Positions 9,286 through 18,423 of a stretch of DNA of 64,000 nt are shown one piece after another (the stretch's first letter is position 1; each line of letters begins with the position of its first letter). The notes beneath the pieces were generated by a model. The model saw only the letters and a list, made by a program, of their open reading frames with translations. It ran no database searches and was not told the origin of the DNA. The stretch spans positions 403,997 to 467,996 of the forward strand of contig NZ_JACDRR010000010.1 of the NCBI RefSeq assembly GCF_013449375.1, written 5' to 3'. Both the position numbers and the translations under genes were made by a program. The stretch is from Pectobacterium sp. CFBP8739 (GTDB lineage: Bacteria > Pseudomonadota > Gammaproteobacteria > Enterobacterales > Enterobacteriaceae).

Positions 9286-10182
9286 ATGACATCATTGAAA
9301 GCGATTATCCCTGTAGCAGGTTTAGGGATGAATTTGTTACCGGTGACCAAGGCCATTCCTAAGGAAATGTTGCCGCTGGTTGACCGCCCGGTGATCGAGA
9401 AGATCGTTAACGAATGCGTTAACGCAGGAATTAAAGAAATTGTTCTGGTGACGCATGCGTCAAAAAACGCGATTGAGAACCACTTCGATACCTCGTTTGA
9501 GCTTGAGTCTCTGCTGGAAGAACGCGCCAAGCGCCAACTGCTGGCCGAAGTACAGTCTATCTGTCCGAAAGGCGTGACGATCATGAACGTTCGTCAGGGA
9601 GAAACGCTGGGGTTAGGGCATGCGGTCTCCTGTGCTCGCCCCATCGTTGGCGATAGTCCGTTTGTGGTGGTGTTGCCCGATGTGGTGCTGGATGAAAGCA
9701 CGGCCGATCAGACGAAGGAAAATCTGGCGTTGTTGATCTCCCGTTTTGAAGAAACAGGACGTAGCCAGGTATTGGTTAAGCATCGTCCTTATGAGGTGTT
9801 GCCTGAGTATTCTGTCGTCGATTGTGACAAACCGCTGGTGAACCCAGGCGATGCCGCTGCGATTACGTCGATGATCGAGAAACCTGAGGCGCCGTCTGAA
9901 ACGGGGTCTGACCTGTCTGCGGTCGGGCGTTATGTGTTAACCGCCGATGCCTGGCCATTGCTGGAAAAAGCCGTTCCTGGCGCATGGGGACGTATTCAGT
10001 TAACGGATGTGATTGCTGATATGATTGCAACTCAGCAGGTTGATGCCGTGCAGATGGCGGGCAAGAACTTTAACTGCGGCCGTAAATTGGGTTATGCACA
10101 GGCGTTTGTTGCCTATGGGCTGCGCAACCCTGAGTTTGGTGCCGAATTTAAAGAAAGCATTAAGGCGCTGCTGAAAAAGTAA
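9286..10182 (+). CDS. galF: GalF, UTP-glucose-1-phosphate uridylyltransferase homologue
   Basis: A 298-aa nucleotidyltransferase of the GalU/GalF group. The nucleotide loop reads [21 protein letters not shown], where GalU enzymes have G-T-R; this Met-Asn substitution is the GalF signature and GalF is regarded as a weakly active or regulatory partner of GalU. Other motifs: [38 protein letters not shown] and WGRIQLTD. GalF marks the edge of enterobacterial polysaccharide loci; gnd lies 2 kb downstream. I did not find a clear JUMPstart element in the 209-bp upstream gap, which holds an imperfect inverted repeat (GGAATGTTCT near 9105 with AGAACGTTCC near 9137). Confidence 0.93.
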   Translation: MTSLKAIIPVAGLGMNLLPVTKAIPKEMLPLVDRPVIEKIVNECVNAGIKEIVLVTHASKNAIENHFDTSFELESLLEERAKRQLLAEVQSICPKGVTIMNVRQGETLGLGHAVSCARPIVGDSPFVVVLPDVVLDESTADQTKENLALLISRFEETGRSQVLVKHRPYEVLPEYSVVDCDKPLVNPGDAAAITSMIEKPEAPSETGSDLSAVGRYVLTADAWPLLEKAVPGAWGRIQLTDVIADMIATQQVDAVQMAGKNFNCGRKLGYAQAFVAYGLRNPEFGAEFKESIKALLKK

Positions 10183-10197
10183 TATTGCGGATAGGAT

Positions 10198-10236
10198 TAA
10201 ACCGCAGGTAGAGGCATCTGCGGTTTAGCTTTTTAA
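10198..10236 (+). terminator. galF terminator
   Basis: A 10-bp stem TAAACCGCAG / CTGCGGTTTA followed by GCTTTTTAA, starting 16 bp after the galF stop. It reaches into the end of the opposing nucleotidyltransferase gene. Confidence 0.7.
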
Positions 10237-10952
10237 TACTGGAATAAGTAATCATCTGGATCGACAGGCGAAAAAAACAGTTTAAGCGTAGTAACGATGC
10301 GTTCTTGATTTTCCTTCGAAATACGAAGGTCCTGCATGCATTTTTCAAAATAACTCTGATTTCTATTGAGCATTGAAATAGCATCCCTATACGCTTTGTC
10401 AACAGATGGACCGTATACTGCTCTGGCCTTATCCCAGGCTTCTTGAGGGATATCTCCCCATGTTGACTGCATCATTGCCAGATCAATAACGTCTTTGCTC
10501 TGTGCTGACTTATCTAAACCGCGATCGGCGTTAGCAAGTAATTTTGTAGCGAAAAGATCGACCTTTCCTAAGGTTGGAACACCGAGAAGACGGTAACCTA
10601 AGGTTAGGTCGAGTCTGGATTCACTGACAAATTCCAGCCTAATGGGGCATCCTTCAACGTCAATCCTCCCTCTGATCCCATATTGGTCTTTACGGATATC
10701 TCCAATTGTAGAGATAGAAGAAGAAAATAAAGGTGAAAAATCATTGCCATAAAGTAATGTGCGTAGCTTGCTGTAGCCATCGCGAGATGAACATAGAAAG
10801 TCAATATCTACAGATTCTCTGTATTCATTAAGCATCATGACAATGGCGGTTCCACCGGCAAAATAGCAGCAAGCCTCATCTAAAAGGTGCTGGGAAAACG
10901 CGCCAAGAACTTTTGCGATGCGATTATGATGCGCCAATTGAAATTCAGACAT
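10233..10952 (-). CDS. AbiEii/AbiGii-type nucleotidyltransferase (candidate toxin)
   Basis: A 239-aa member of the DNA-polymerase-beta-like nucleotidyltransferase family that includes the AbiEii toxins. The active-site region is visible as FAGGTAIVMML, then SVDIDFLC with the two Asp that bind metal, then a conserved PIRLEFV strand and VDLFATKLLANADRG with the lysine typical of the family. These toxins modify tRNA or other substrates with nucleotides. It overlaps the upstream 66-aa gene by eight bases, giving a two-gene unit. Unlike classical AbiE, the partner is not a winged-helix AbiEi protein. Confidence 0.8.
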   Translation of the reverse strand: MSEFQLAHHNRIAKVLGAFSQHLLDEACCYFAGGTAIVMMLNEYRESVDIDFLCSSRDGYSKLRTLLYGNDFSPLFSSSISTIGDIRKDQYGIRGRIDVEGCPIRLEFVSESRLDLTLGYRLLGVPTLGKVDLFATKLLANADRGLDKSAQSKDVIDLAMMQSTWGDIPQEAWDKARAVYGPSVDKAYRDAISMLNRNQSYFEKCMQDLRISKENQERIVTTLKLFFSPVDPDDYLFQY

Positions 10953-11145
10953 TGAGAAAACCGTATCCTACTTCCTTGGTTAGTCGTTCAATGAGCTTTT
11001 TTTCATGAGCAGTTAGTTCATTTTGTTCAATATATTTCCAGTTACGCTCGTAGAAATTGAGTGCTTCACGATCATTAAATTGGGCATCAGGGGCTAGATA
11101 CCAAGCACAGGCTTTCATTTGTGGATAATCGGCAACTCTTATCAT
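10945..11145 (-). CDS. Small partner protein of the AbiEii-like gene
   Basis: A 66-aa protein, not recognised as a named family. It contains CAWYLAPDAQF and FYERNWKYIEQNEL and a charged helical C-terminus with LIERLTKEVG. Its stop lies inside the first codons of the nucleotidyltransferase gene, an arrangement typical of toxin-antitoxin pairs with the antitoxin first. Antitoxin function is inference from position and size. Confidence 0.65.
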   Translation of the reverse strand: MIRVADYPQMKACAWYLAPDAQFNDREALNFYERNWKYIEQNELTAHEKKLIERLTKEVGYGFLNV

Positions 11146-11257
11146 ATGTCCCCCGTCTAATTTTGTTCATTATACAACCACTTTTTTGTGCCTTCAAATT
11201 AGGCGCGTCGACCCTGAAGGCGTGGCCGTGCAGGCAGGGCTGAGTTTACTCTCGGCT

Positions 11258-11983
11258 CTATTCAAACCAGGGAAGCGTTCTGTCGCGAGACCATTTAGCG
11301 TATTGAAACAATTCTCTATTAACTAGATTTTCATCAAAATGGAGCAGGAATTCAGGAGCCAACGCGCGAAATTCATCCGGAATGCCAAGCCACTCCAGCA
11401 TTTCTTCATGTTCTTCATGTTTAGGATCGTTAAGAATTTCGCGTAGCCGGAAATACCCTGGAATCCCTCCGCAGTCCTCTGGTGGGCAACCGCCTTCGCC
11501 ATCGAGGCAATGAAGAACACCTGATTCGCCATCGTCAGAGTAAGCACTGTTCTCCAACGTAACAACGTGTTCCCAGCTATCGCCGAAATCATAAATATAC
11601 TGTAGTGAATTGCCTTTGCGTTTCAACAGTGTGTCAAGACGATGCAGGCTCTCTTCCTCAACATAGTCACTGTGGTCAAGATCATTGAACGTATCAGTAA
11701 ATCGCTGTTTTTTATACATGAATTCATGCAGATGGCTATCTTCCCAGCCCATGGTTATTTGCAGCACATCATGTAACCGGTCAAGCGTGATGTTGGCAGG
11801 GACAACAACACGTCGCCAGATAGTTGGCTGGGAGCTTAAGAGTGAAATTTTTAGTAGATAGCGTTTTAGCGGCATAGCTGATTCTCTTTCAGTGGGGGGA
11901 AGCAGCTCGATGGTAAGTGAAGCCAAAGATCTTGTATAGCGTGGTATTCTGAAGAATAGATTACGCTTTTGCCTTTTAGGCAT
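11258..11983 (-). CDS. Plasmid pRiA4b ORF-3 family protein
   Basis: About 240 aa. The core from [22 protein letters not shown] onward matches the pRiA4b ORF-3-like domain: [14 protein letters not shown], a [10 protein letters not shown] motif, [13 protein letters not shown], and an acidic [16 protein letters not shown] loop near the C-terminus. This family often sits with mobile elements; its biochemical role is unknown. The start is uncertain: ATG 11983 and ATG 11875 (the latter preceded by GAAAGAGA and matching the domain start) are both reasonable, and a GTG at 12004 is also in frame. Confidence 0.8.
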   Translation of the reverse strand: MPKRQKRNLFFRIPRYTRSLASLTIELLPPTERESAMPLKRYLLKISLLSSQPTIWRRVVVPANITLDRLHDVLQITMGWEDSHLHEFMYKKQRFTDTFNDLDHSDYVEEESLHRLDTLLKRKGNSLQYIYDFGDSWEHVVTLENSAYSDDGESGVLHCLDGEGGCPPEDCGGIPGYFRLREILNDPKHEEHEEMLEWLGIPDEFRALAPEFLLHFDENLVNRELFQYAKWSRDRTLPWFE

Positions 11984-12123
11984 TTTCGCTATCAAACCAA
12001 TCACTATCCACTCACGTAAAGCTGAGTTACCATGTTGGCCTGTTTTTAAATTGCCTGCGGGGTCGCAACGCGAGACGTTGTCGCTATTGTAGGCAGGTTA
12101 TCCTTCAGACTGGAGTTGCTTTA

Positions 12124-13530
12124 ATGTCCAAACAGCAAATTGGCGTTGTCGGTATGGCGGTGATGGGGCGCAATCTGGCGCTGAACATTGAGAGCCGTGG
12201 CTATAGCGTTTCCATCTTTAACCGTTCTTCCGATAAAACCGATGAAGTTATCGCGGAAAATCCGGGTAAAAAACTGGTGCCTTCTTACACCGTTGAAGAG
12301 TTTGTCGCATCCCTGGAAAAACCCCGCCGTATTCTGCTGATGGTGAAGGCCGGTGAAGCAACCGATAAGACGATTGAATCGTTGAAGCCTTACCTGGAAA
12401 AAGGCGATATTCTGATCGATGGCGGTAACACCTTCTATAAAGATACCATTCGCCGTAACCGCGAGCTGTCCGCGGAAGGGTTTAACTTCATCGGTACAGG
12501 TGTATCCGGTGGGGAAGAGGGCGCGCTGAAAGGGCCTTCCATCATGCCGGGTGGTCAGAAAGAAGCGTATGAACTGGTTGCGCCGATTCTGGAGCAGATT
12601 GCCGCGCGTGCGGATGGCGAAGCCTGTGTGACCTACATTGGCGCTGATGGTGCCGGTCACTACGTTAAGATGGTGCATAACGGTATTGAATACGGCGACA
12701 TGCAACTGATTGCTGAAGCCTATGCACTGCTTAAACAGGCACTGAATCTGGGCAATGAAGAGCTTGCCACGACGTTCTCCGAGTGGAACAAAGGTGAGCT
12801 AAGCAGCTACCTGATTGAAATCACGGCCGATATCTTCACGAAGAAAGATGAAGAAGGTAACTATCTGGTTGATGTGATTCTGGATGAAGCGGCGAACAAA
12901 GGTACAGGTAAATGGACCAGCCAAAGCTCTCTGGATCTGGGCGAACCACTGTCTCTGATCACGGAGTCTGTTTTTGCTCGCTACCTGTCTTCACTTAAAG
13001 ATCAGCGTGTTGCGGCATCTAAAGTGCTGACGGGCCCAGCGGCTCAGGCATTTGGTGGCGATAAAGCGGAATTTATCGAGAAAGTGCGTCGTGCGCTGTA
13101 TCTGGGTAAAATCGTGTCTTATGCTCAGGGTTTCTCACAGTTGAAAGCGGCATCTGACGAGAATAGCTGGGATCTGAACTACGGCGAGATCGCCAAGATT
13201 TTCCGCGCAGGCTGCATCATTCGCGCACAGTTCCTGCAAAAAATTACCGATGCGTATGAGCAGAAAGCAGATATCGCTAACCTGCTGTTGGCACCTTACT
13301 TCAAGAAAGTGGCGGACGAATATCAGCAAGCGCTGCGTGATGTGGTTTCTTACGCGGTTCAGCAAGGTATCCCAACGCCAACGTTCTCTGCGGCCATCGC
13401 TTATTACGACAGCTACCGCTCCGCTGTGTTGCCTGCTAACCTGATTCAGGCTCAGCGTGACTATTTCGGCGCACACACCTATAAGCGTACCGATAAAGCA
13501 GGCGTATTCCATACCGAATGGCTGGAATAG
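12124..13530 (+). CDS. gnd: 6-phosphogluconate dehydrogenase, decarboxylating
   Basis: Oxidative pentose-phosphate enzyme that makes ribulose 5-phosphate, CO2 and NADPH. The 468-aa protein has [14 protein letters not shown] (NADP fold), [21 protein letters not shown], and the catalytic [17 protein letters not shown], and ends with the usual swapped tail FHTEWLE. Standard length and no defects. Its product can also feed the arabinose-5-phosphate isomerase of the Kdo genes. Stands alone, with a terminator 36 bp downstream. Confidence 0.97.
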   Translation: MSKQQIGVVGMAVMGRNLALNIESRGYSVSIFNRSSDKTDEVIAENPGKKLVPSYTVEEFVASLEKPRRILLMVKAGEATDKTIESLKPYLEKGDILIDGGNTFYKDTIRRNRELSAEGFNFIGTGVSGGEEGALKGPSIMPGGQKEAYELVAPILEQIAARADGEACVTYIGADGAGHYVKMVHNGIEYGDMQLIAEAYALLKQALNLGNEELATTFSEWNKGELSSYLIEITADIFTKKDEEGNYLVDVILDEAANKGTGKWTSQSSLDLGEPLSLITESVFARYLSSLKDQRVAASKVLTGPAAQAFGGDKAEFIEKVRRALYLGKIVSYAQGFSQLKAASDENSWDLNYGEIAKIFRAGCIIRAQFLQKITDAYEQKADIANLLLAPYFKKVADEYQQALRDVVSYAVQQGIPTPTFSAAIAYYDSYRSAVLPANLIQAQRDYFGAHTYKRTDKAGVFHTEWLE

Positions 13531-13565
13531 CCGTTTCTTATGCTTTACTAGCAATTTTTGTTAAC

Positions 13566-13599
13566 AAAACGCCAGATTAGGAAATGTCTGGCGTTTTTG
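13566..13599 (+). terminator. gnd terminator
   Basis: An 11-bp stem AAAACGCCAGA / TCTGGCGTTTT with a ten-base loop and a following T run, 36 bp past the gnd stop. Confidence 0.85.
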
Positions 13600-13894
13600 T
13601 ATTGATGGATCAATGGATTGATATCGTTAAGATATCGAAGATTTTAGTGGATGAACCGTAAGTTTTAGTAAAGCAATCTGCTTTTTTACCGAGAACATTA
13701 CTGTTTATTACCGAGGAATCTTGCTATTTTTAACCGTGTTGCAAAAATTCTGTTGTAGTTTTGCTTTCTGGTGTTATTTCAAGCGGCGATGGCATCGCCA
13801 TGAAACGGTGAATGGTTACCAGATTAGAAGGACGGGGTATGGTCTTCTCGACGGTACTCCCCCTGAAGTAGACCATGTTAAAAAGGAAATCGTA

Positions 13895-14179
13895 ATGAAG
13901 AAAACGTTAATCACGTTAGTTGCCGTACTGGCTATGTCGTCAAATGTGTTTGCCGCGCCGGCCGGTGCTGGCGCTGGTGCTGCTGGTGCTGGTGCTGGTG
14001 CAGCCGCTGCGGGTGCTGCGGGTGCTGCGGGTGCTGGTATTGCTGCGGGCACGACGGCCCTGGTGGCTGTTGGTGCTGCTGCGGCAGTCGGTGTTGCTGC
14101 TGCGGTTGCTGTTGCTAGCAGCAACAACAGCAATAGCACTGGGACGTCAACGTCAACGACCACTAGCACTGCTCGTTAA
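13895..14179 (+). CDS. yjbE: Exopolysaccharide operon small secreted protein YjbE (GfcA)
   Basis: A 94-aa secreted protein. The signal peptide MKKTLITLVAVLAMSSNVFA is followed by a region made almost only of Gly and Ala and a tail of Ser, Asn and Thr, as in E. coli YjbE. First gene of yjbEFGH, which directs an extracellular polysaccharide in E. coli. The ATG at 13895 has AAAAGGAAA in front; the frame is open back to 13721 but that part is leader. The 296-bp region upstream should carry the promoter; E. coli yjbE is under Rcs control, but I cannot point to a convincing RcsB box. Confidence 0.88.
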   Translation: MKKTLITLVAVLAMSSNVFAAPAGAGAGAAGAGAGAAAAGAAGAAGAGIAAGTTALVAVGAAAAVGVAAAVAVASSNNSNSTGTSTSTTTSTAR

Positions 14180-14195
14180 GTTCGTTTTAATTCTG

Positions 14196-14221
14196 AGGCC
14201 ACTTCGGTGGCCTTTCTTTTT
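14196..14221 (+). terminator. Stem-loop with T run between yjbE and yjbF
   Basis: AGGCCAC-TTCG-GTGGCCT closes on a UUCG tetraloop and is followed by TTCTTTTTC. It probably lets yjbE be made in excess over the downstream membrane proteins by partial termination. Confidence 0.75.
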
Positions 14222-14254
14222 CTGGGCTACGCTGTTCAACGAGAACTGCATTTC

Positions 14255-14932
14255 ATGGCAAAAATGAAACGAATGGCAAAAATGAGGGTGCTGATTGCCA
14301 TACCTCTTTTATCTATGGTGCTGACGGGCTGTTCCCAGAACGTGGAACAGGTGAGGAAAACCTTCAAACTGGCGTTTTTTGGTCAGGATGATACCTATGT
14401 AACGGCAAGCAAAGTGGCGAATACACCCTATGCTTCGGCTTATCTGAAGGTAGGTGAGGCTCCACAGGCGTTTGTCGTGCTCGCCTTTGTGGAAGGCCAT
14501 CGCTTGACGTGGCTTGGTGCTGATAAAAATATGATCGAGACCCGACAGGGTCGCTTAGTAAAAACACAGGGCTTCGGCGAAGACATTGCTTATGTGGATA
14601 ACCTGCAACAGGATCCGCTGGCGTTAGGGTTATTGAAGGCTTCGACGCCAATGACGTGGCAGAGCCGAGTTGAGTGGTCTCAAGTTTTCCGCGGTGGTTA
14701 CGAAACCACATCTGTTTTTCAGGCCCGTGGCAAAGAAACGATAACAATACTAGACACCCCGCGTGAGCTGCTGCGTTTTGATGAACGAGTAACCATCCCG
14801 GCCTTGAAGGAGTCTTACACCAATAGCTACTGGCTCGATCCCGCTAACGGAAACGTGGTGAAAAGCCAACAGTATATGGGGCCGGATATGGCACAGGTCA
14901 CCTTCACCGTATTAAAACCCTACGCACAATAA
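14255..14932 (+). CDS. yjbF: YjbF/GfcB family lipoprotein
   Basis: A 225-aa lipoprotein: signal sequence MRVLIAIPLLSMVLTGC with lipobox LTGC (Cys26 counted from 14255). The mature part carries the family core, YVTASKVANTPYASAYLKVG, LVKTQGFGEDI and YWLDPANGNVVKSQQYMGP. Several ATGs (14255, 14264, 14273, 14282) precede the signal; 14282 would also give a normal lipoprotein. It acts at the outer membrane in exopolysaccharide export or modification together with YjbG and YjbH. Confidence 0.88.
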   Translation: MAKMKRMAKMRVLIAIPLLSMVLTGCSQNVEQVRKTFKLAFFGQDDTYVTASKVANTPYASAYLKVGEAPQAFVVLAFVEGHRLTWLGADKNMIETRQGRLVKTQGFGEDIAYVDNLQQDPLALGLLKASTPMTWQSRVEWSQVFRGGYETTSVFQARGKETITILDTPRELLRFDERVTIPALKESYTNSYWLDPANGNVVKSQQYMGPDMAQVTFTVLKPYAQ

Positions 14933-14941
14933 GGGGCTGCA

Positions 14942-15724
14942 ATGTTGGCACTCAATCGTATCGCGACGTTGTTGCTGCTGGTTTCCGGCGTTGCGACGTC
15001 TGCGCAATTGACGGTGAAATCGCCGCAAGAGACGATCGCTGTCGTTAAGTTGGATGACGGTACGCGTCTTGCACAATTTTATGAACAGGTTCCCTGGCCA
15101 CAGAATATCAACTGGCAAACGGCGTTTATTTCTGATTTCGCGACCACGCAGAAGGTTCGCGCACAGGGTGATGTCTTGCTGCAAAAGCTGGCAGAGCTGG
15201 AAACGCGCTGGCGTAATTCGGGTGATGGCGATTTAGCGATCTCCGCTTGGCTGCTGAGAAAAACCCTGACGCCAATTAATGTTGCGGGTCGTATTCATAC
15301 CGAGCTGGATCCTGACCGCGTGCGTGTCTATGTAGAAAATAATCGCCCTCTGGTGGGGGAATATGCGCTGTATGTGGCACCGCATGATGACAGCGTGTCG
15401 CTAATCGGTTTGGTCAATACCTCTGCCGATGTAGGGGAACTGGAGACGTCGGGGAAAGTGGCACTGCGTGCCGGATGGTCGGTCGAAAATTATCTCTCTG
15501 GACGTCGGTATCTTGCCGGTGCCGATAACAGTTATGGCTATCTGATTGGGGGAGAAGGGCAGTGGCGTAAAGTGCCGTTGGCACTGTGGAACCGTCAACA
15601 CATAGAACCTGCTGCGGGCGAAATGCTCTTTATTGGCTTCGATCCCTCGGTTTTACCTCAGGATATGTCATCACTTAACGATCAACTTGCTGACTACCTT
15701 GCTAACCGGACTCCACTCGAATGA
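14942..15724 (+). CDS. yjbG: YjbG/GfcC family periplasmic protein
   Basis: A 260-aa protein with a signal peptide (about residues 1-20, cleavage near TSA) and the YjbG/GfcC fold, which has two beta-grasp domains like the export protein Wza. Visible family stretches are QFYEQVPWPQNINW, LAISAWLLRKTLTP and LSGRRYLAGADNSYGYLIGG. It starts nine bases after yjbF and its stop overlaps the yjbH start in ATGA, so the three genes are translated together. Confidence 0.87.
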   Translation: MLALNRIATLLLLVSGVATSAQLTVKSPQETIAVVKLDDGTRLAQFYEQVPWPQNINWQTAFISDFATTQKVRAQGDVLLQKLAELETRWRNSGDGDLAISAWLLRKTLTPINVAGRIHTELDPDRVRVYVENNRPLVGEYALYVAPHDDSVSLIGLVNTSADVGELETSGKVALRAGWSVENYLSGRRYLAGADNSYGYLIGGEGQWRKVPLALWNRQHIEPAAGEMLFIGFDPSVLPQDMSSLNDQLADYLANRTPLE

Positions 15725-17853
15725 CAAAGAACAGAAACGTTAAATTAAGCTGTCTGTCGTTGGCGATCGGCGGCATCTTGAGTGCGCAGGCCATGGCGGC
15801 AGAAACAGAAAGCACTCGTGCGTCAACTAACCCCAATCTGCGTTTTCAGCCTGCGGGTGTTTCACAGTCTGATTTTGGTGGCACGGGGCTGTTGCAAATG
15901 CCAACAGCACGTATGGCGGAAACGGGGGAATTTAGCTTCAACTACCGCGACAACGAGGAATATCGACGCTATTCCCTCTCGCTCCAGCTCTTTGACTGGC
16001 TGGAAACCACCGTGCGTTATACCGATATCCGTACTCGTCTTTATAGCAACGATCCGTCTTTCAGCGGCAGTCAAACTTACAAAGATAAGGCCTTCGATAT
16101 TAAAGCTCGTTTATGGCAGGAAAGCTATTGGTTGCCGGATGTGTCTCTGGGGTTACGCGATATTGCCGGTACGGGGCTATTTGATAGCGAATATCTGGTA
16201 GCCAGTAAACGTATGGGGCCATTTGATTTTACGCTGGGAATGGGCTGGGGGAATATGGCTGAGAGTGGAAATATTAAAAACCCCGCTTGCACGCTGAAAG
16301 CCAGTTTCTGTTCTCGCACGGAAAGCACTGAGACTGGACAGTTTGAAGTCGGGAACTTTTTCCATGGCCCAGCCGCACTGTTTGGTGGCGTGGAATACCA
16401 GACGCCTTGGGATCCGCTACGGTTAAAACTGGAATATGACGGTAACGACTACAGTAATGAAGCCGCTGACCGAGAGCGCCGAGAAAAGATCAAGCAAGAC
16501 TCGCCTTTCAACATTGGCGCCGTTTACCGTGTGGGGGAGGCGTTAGATACCACACTGTCGTGGCAGCGCGGCAATACGCTGATGTGGGGCTTTACCCTAC
16601 GCACTAATTTCAACGACTTGAAGCCGAATTATTTAGACGATGCGCCACCGGTCTATGCCCCCGTGCAGGATGGTAAAGGCACAAATTGGCAGCTTGTCTC
16701 GAAAGAGTTGCATGATAAGGCGGGCTTTAAAGACGCTGATATCTATGCCGATCAAAAACAGGTCACCATTGTTGCCGAGCAGACTAAGTACCGTGATAGC
16801 GAAGAAGCCACACAGCGTGGCGCGACGGTATTAGCGAACCACGTCCCAGGCAATATTGATGAATATCACTTTGTTCAGCGCAGCCAGAGTTTGCCGATTG
16901 CCAGCACGGAAGTGGATGCCAAGACTTTTCATCGAGTTAAACAGGCTGCCGTCCCGCTTGGGCAACCAGAGCCTGAAACGCATCGCAAAGAGCCGGTCTC
17001 AGACGTGCGTGGTCAGCAGGTGTTGCTCGCACAACCCGATCGTTTGACCTATTCATTCGATCCTGCACTGTCTCAGTCTGTCGGTGGTGCTGAAGCCTTC
17101 TACATGTACCAGATTGCGCTGAGGGGGGGGGCAGATTATCGCTTAAGCGAGCATTGGAGTGTGGGGGGCAGTGCGTTGCTGAACCTAGTGAATAACTACG
17201 ATAAGTTCAACTACAAAACACCTCCGTTAGATGGTGCAGCGTTGCCGCGTGTCAGAACCTGGGTGCGTGAATACGTCACCTCTTCGGATCTGTTGCTGAC
17301 CAATCTGCAATTGACTCGCAGGGATAATCCCGCGCAGGACTGGTATACCCAGGTTTACGGCGGCTATCTGGAAATGATGTACGCCGGTGTTGGTTCCGAA
17401 GTGTTGTATCGTCCGTTTGGTAAAAGCTGGGCGCTGGGTATGGATGTCAACTATGTCAAACAGCGCGACTGGAACGACATCATGAGAATGGCTGATTACG
17501 ATGTGGTGACCGGCCATCTGACGGCGTACTGGGAACTGCCGTTTGTGGAAGGTGCGGTGGCAAAAGTGAGCGTGGGTCGTTATCTGGCAGGGGATAAGGG
17601 GGTCACTCTCGATCTGTCTCGCCGCTTTGACAGCGGGATTGTTGCCGGTGCGTTTGCGACCAAAACCAACGTGAGTGCCGCTGAATATGGGGAAGGGAGC
17701 TTTACGAAAGGCTTCTACATTTCTATACCGTTTGATCTGCTGTTCACTGAACCGACGGTGAAACGTGGAGCCGTTGGTTGGGTGCCGCTGACTCGTGATG
17801 GTGGCCAAATGCTAGATCGCCGTAACCCGTTGTATGGTGTCACCGAGCACTAA
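15721..17853 (+). CDS. yjbH: YjbH/GfcD family outer-membrane protein
   Basis: A 710-aa outer-membrane protein with a signal peptide ending near AMA (residues 1-26). The YjbH family begins with FGGTGLLQMPTARM and forms a large beta-barrel; alternating aromatic strands such as FSFNYRDNEEY and LKLEYDGNDY are visible throughout, and the C-terminus holds GFYISIPFDLLFTEP. It is the likely outer-membrane element of exopolysaccharide secretion. A run of nine G at 17123-17131 lies two thirds into the gene; one slipped base would truncate the barrel. Confidence 0.9.
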   Translation: MTKNRNVKLSCLSLAIGGILSAQAMAAETESTRASTNPNLRFQPAGVSQSDFGGTGLLQMPTARMAETGEFSFNYRDNEEYRRYSLSLQLFDWLETTVRYTDIRTRLYSNDPSFSGSQTYKDKAFDIKARLWQESYWLPDVSLGLRDIAGTGLFDSEYLVASKRMGPFDFTLGMGWGNMAESGNIKNPACTLKASFCSRTESTETGQFEVGNFFHGPAALFGGVEYQTPWDPLRLKLEYDGNDYSNEAADRERREKIKQDSPFNIGAVYRVGEALDTTLSWQRGNTLMWGFTLRTNFNDLKPNYLDDAPPVYAPVQDGKGTNWQLVSKELHDKAGFKDADIYADQKQVTIVAEQTKYRDSEEATQRGATVLANHVPGNIDEYHFVQRSQSLPIASTEVDAKTFHRVKQAAVPLGQPEPETHRKEPVSDVRGQQVLLAQPDRLTYSFDPALSQSVGGAEAFYMYQIALRGGADYRLSEHWSVGGSALLNLVNNYDKFNYKTPPLDGAALPRVRTWVREYVTSSDLLLTNLQLTRRDNPAQDWYTQVYGGYLEMMYAGVGSEVLYRPFGKSWALGMDVNYVKQRDWNDIMRMADYDVVTGHLTAYWELPFVEGAVAKVSVGRYLAGDKGVTLDLSRRFDSGIVAGAFATKTNVSAAEYGEGSFTKGFYISIPFDLLFTEPTVKRGAVGWVPLTRDGGQMLDRRNPLYGVTEH

Positions 17854-17882
17854 TCGATCCCTGTTCGTTTAGGGTGTTAATC

Positions 17883-17920
17883 AAGCCCGTCATGGTCAAG
17901 TACCACGACGGGCTTTTTTG
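17883..17920 (+). terminator. Terminator of the yjbEFGH operon
   Basis: A 14-bp stem AAGCCCGTCATGGT / ACCACGACGGGCTT (one G-T pair) with a CAAGT loop and six T, 30 bp past the yjbH stop. Confidence 0.9.
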
Positions 17921-18140
17921 TGCGTCTTTACGGTACGGGATTTTGTTTAGTAGTAACTGCATTGAACTATTTCATTTTGTTATTGTTTGTATCTTAATCA
18001 TATTAGATCAGTCGGAAGGATTCTGCGCTGCTATTCCTGATTGACTTGTAATTTAACAGGTTAATCGCGGTTCTCTCACTGAGGGAGGGCATCGTTGAGA
18101 CGAAGTGTGTCCTGTGGGTAATGATTGAAATAGTTTTGTC

Positions 18141-18404
18141 ATGGAAGGTTCACAAAGCGAAATCTATTATCTCCTGCCGCAATGGAGAAATAAGAATAGT
18201 GCTATAGAGCCTCATTCTTGTGCTAACAGGAGAGTGTAACCTGATGAATTTGCCTATTTCCGCTGTTATCTCGCGAATGGTGGGCATTTTACGCCTCAGC
18301 AAGAGGCTGTATTTCTTTCTTCTATTAATGTTGAGCATCTGTCACAGAACGACAAACGTCAGATTTATGCGGCATTGAGTCACATTGAACCAGACGGCAA
18401 ATAG
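18141..18404 (+). pseudogene. Possible small gene interrupted by an in-frame stop
   Basis: One frame reads MEGSQSEIYYLLPQW to a TAA at 18237-18239 and continues as an ordinary-looking protein segment (DEFAYFRCYLANGGHFTPQQ to IEPDGK) ending at 18404, 20 bp before the S53 peptidase start. The two parts would make about 87 residues. An alternative frame starting at 18244 has an AGGAGA ribosome binding site and gives a 44-aa hydrophobic peptide. I cannot tell which, if any, is expressed. The rest of 17921-18140 holds nothing I can identify. Confidence 0.3.
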
Positions 18405-18423
18405 CTGAGTGGGAGAGAAGACG

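Noticed and set aside
13599..13894. RcsB box before yjbE
   Set aside because: Expected from E. coli biology, but no sequence in the gap matches well enough to report.
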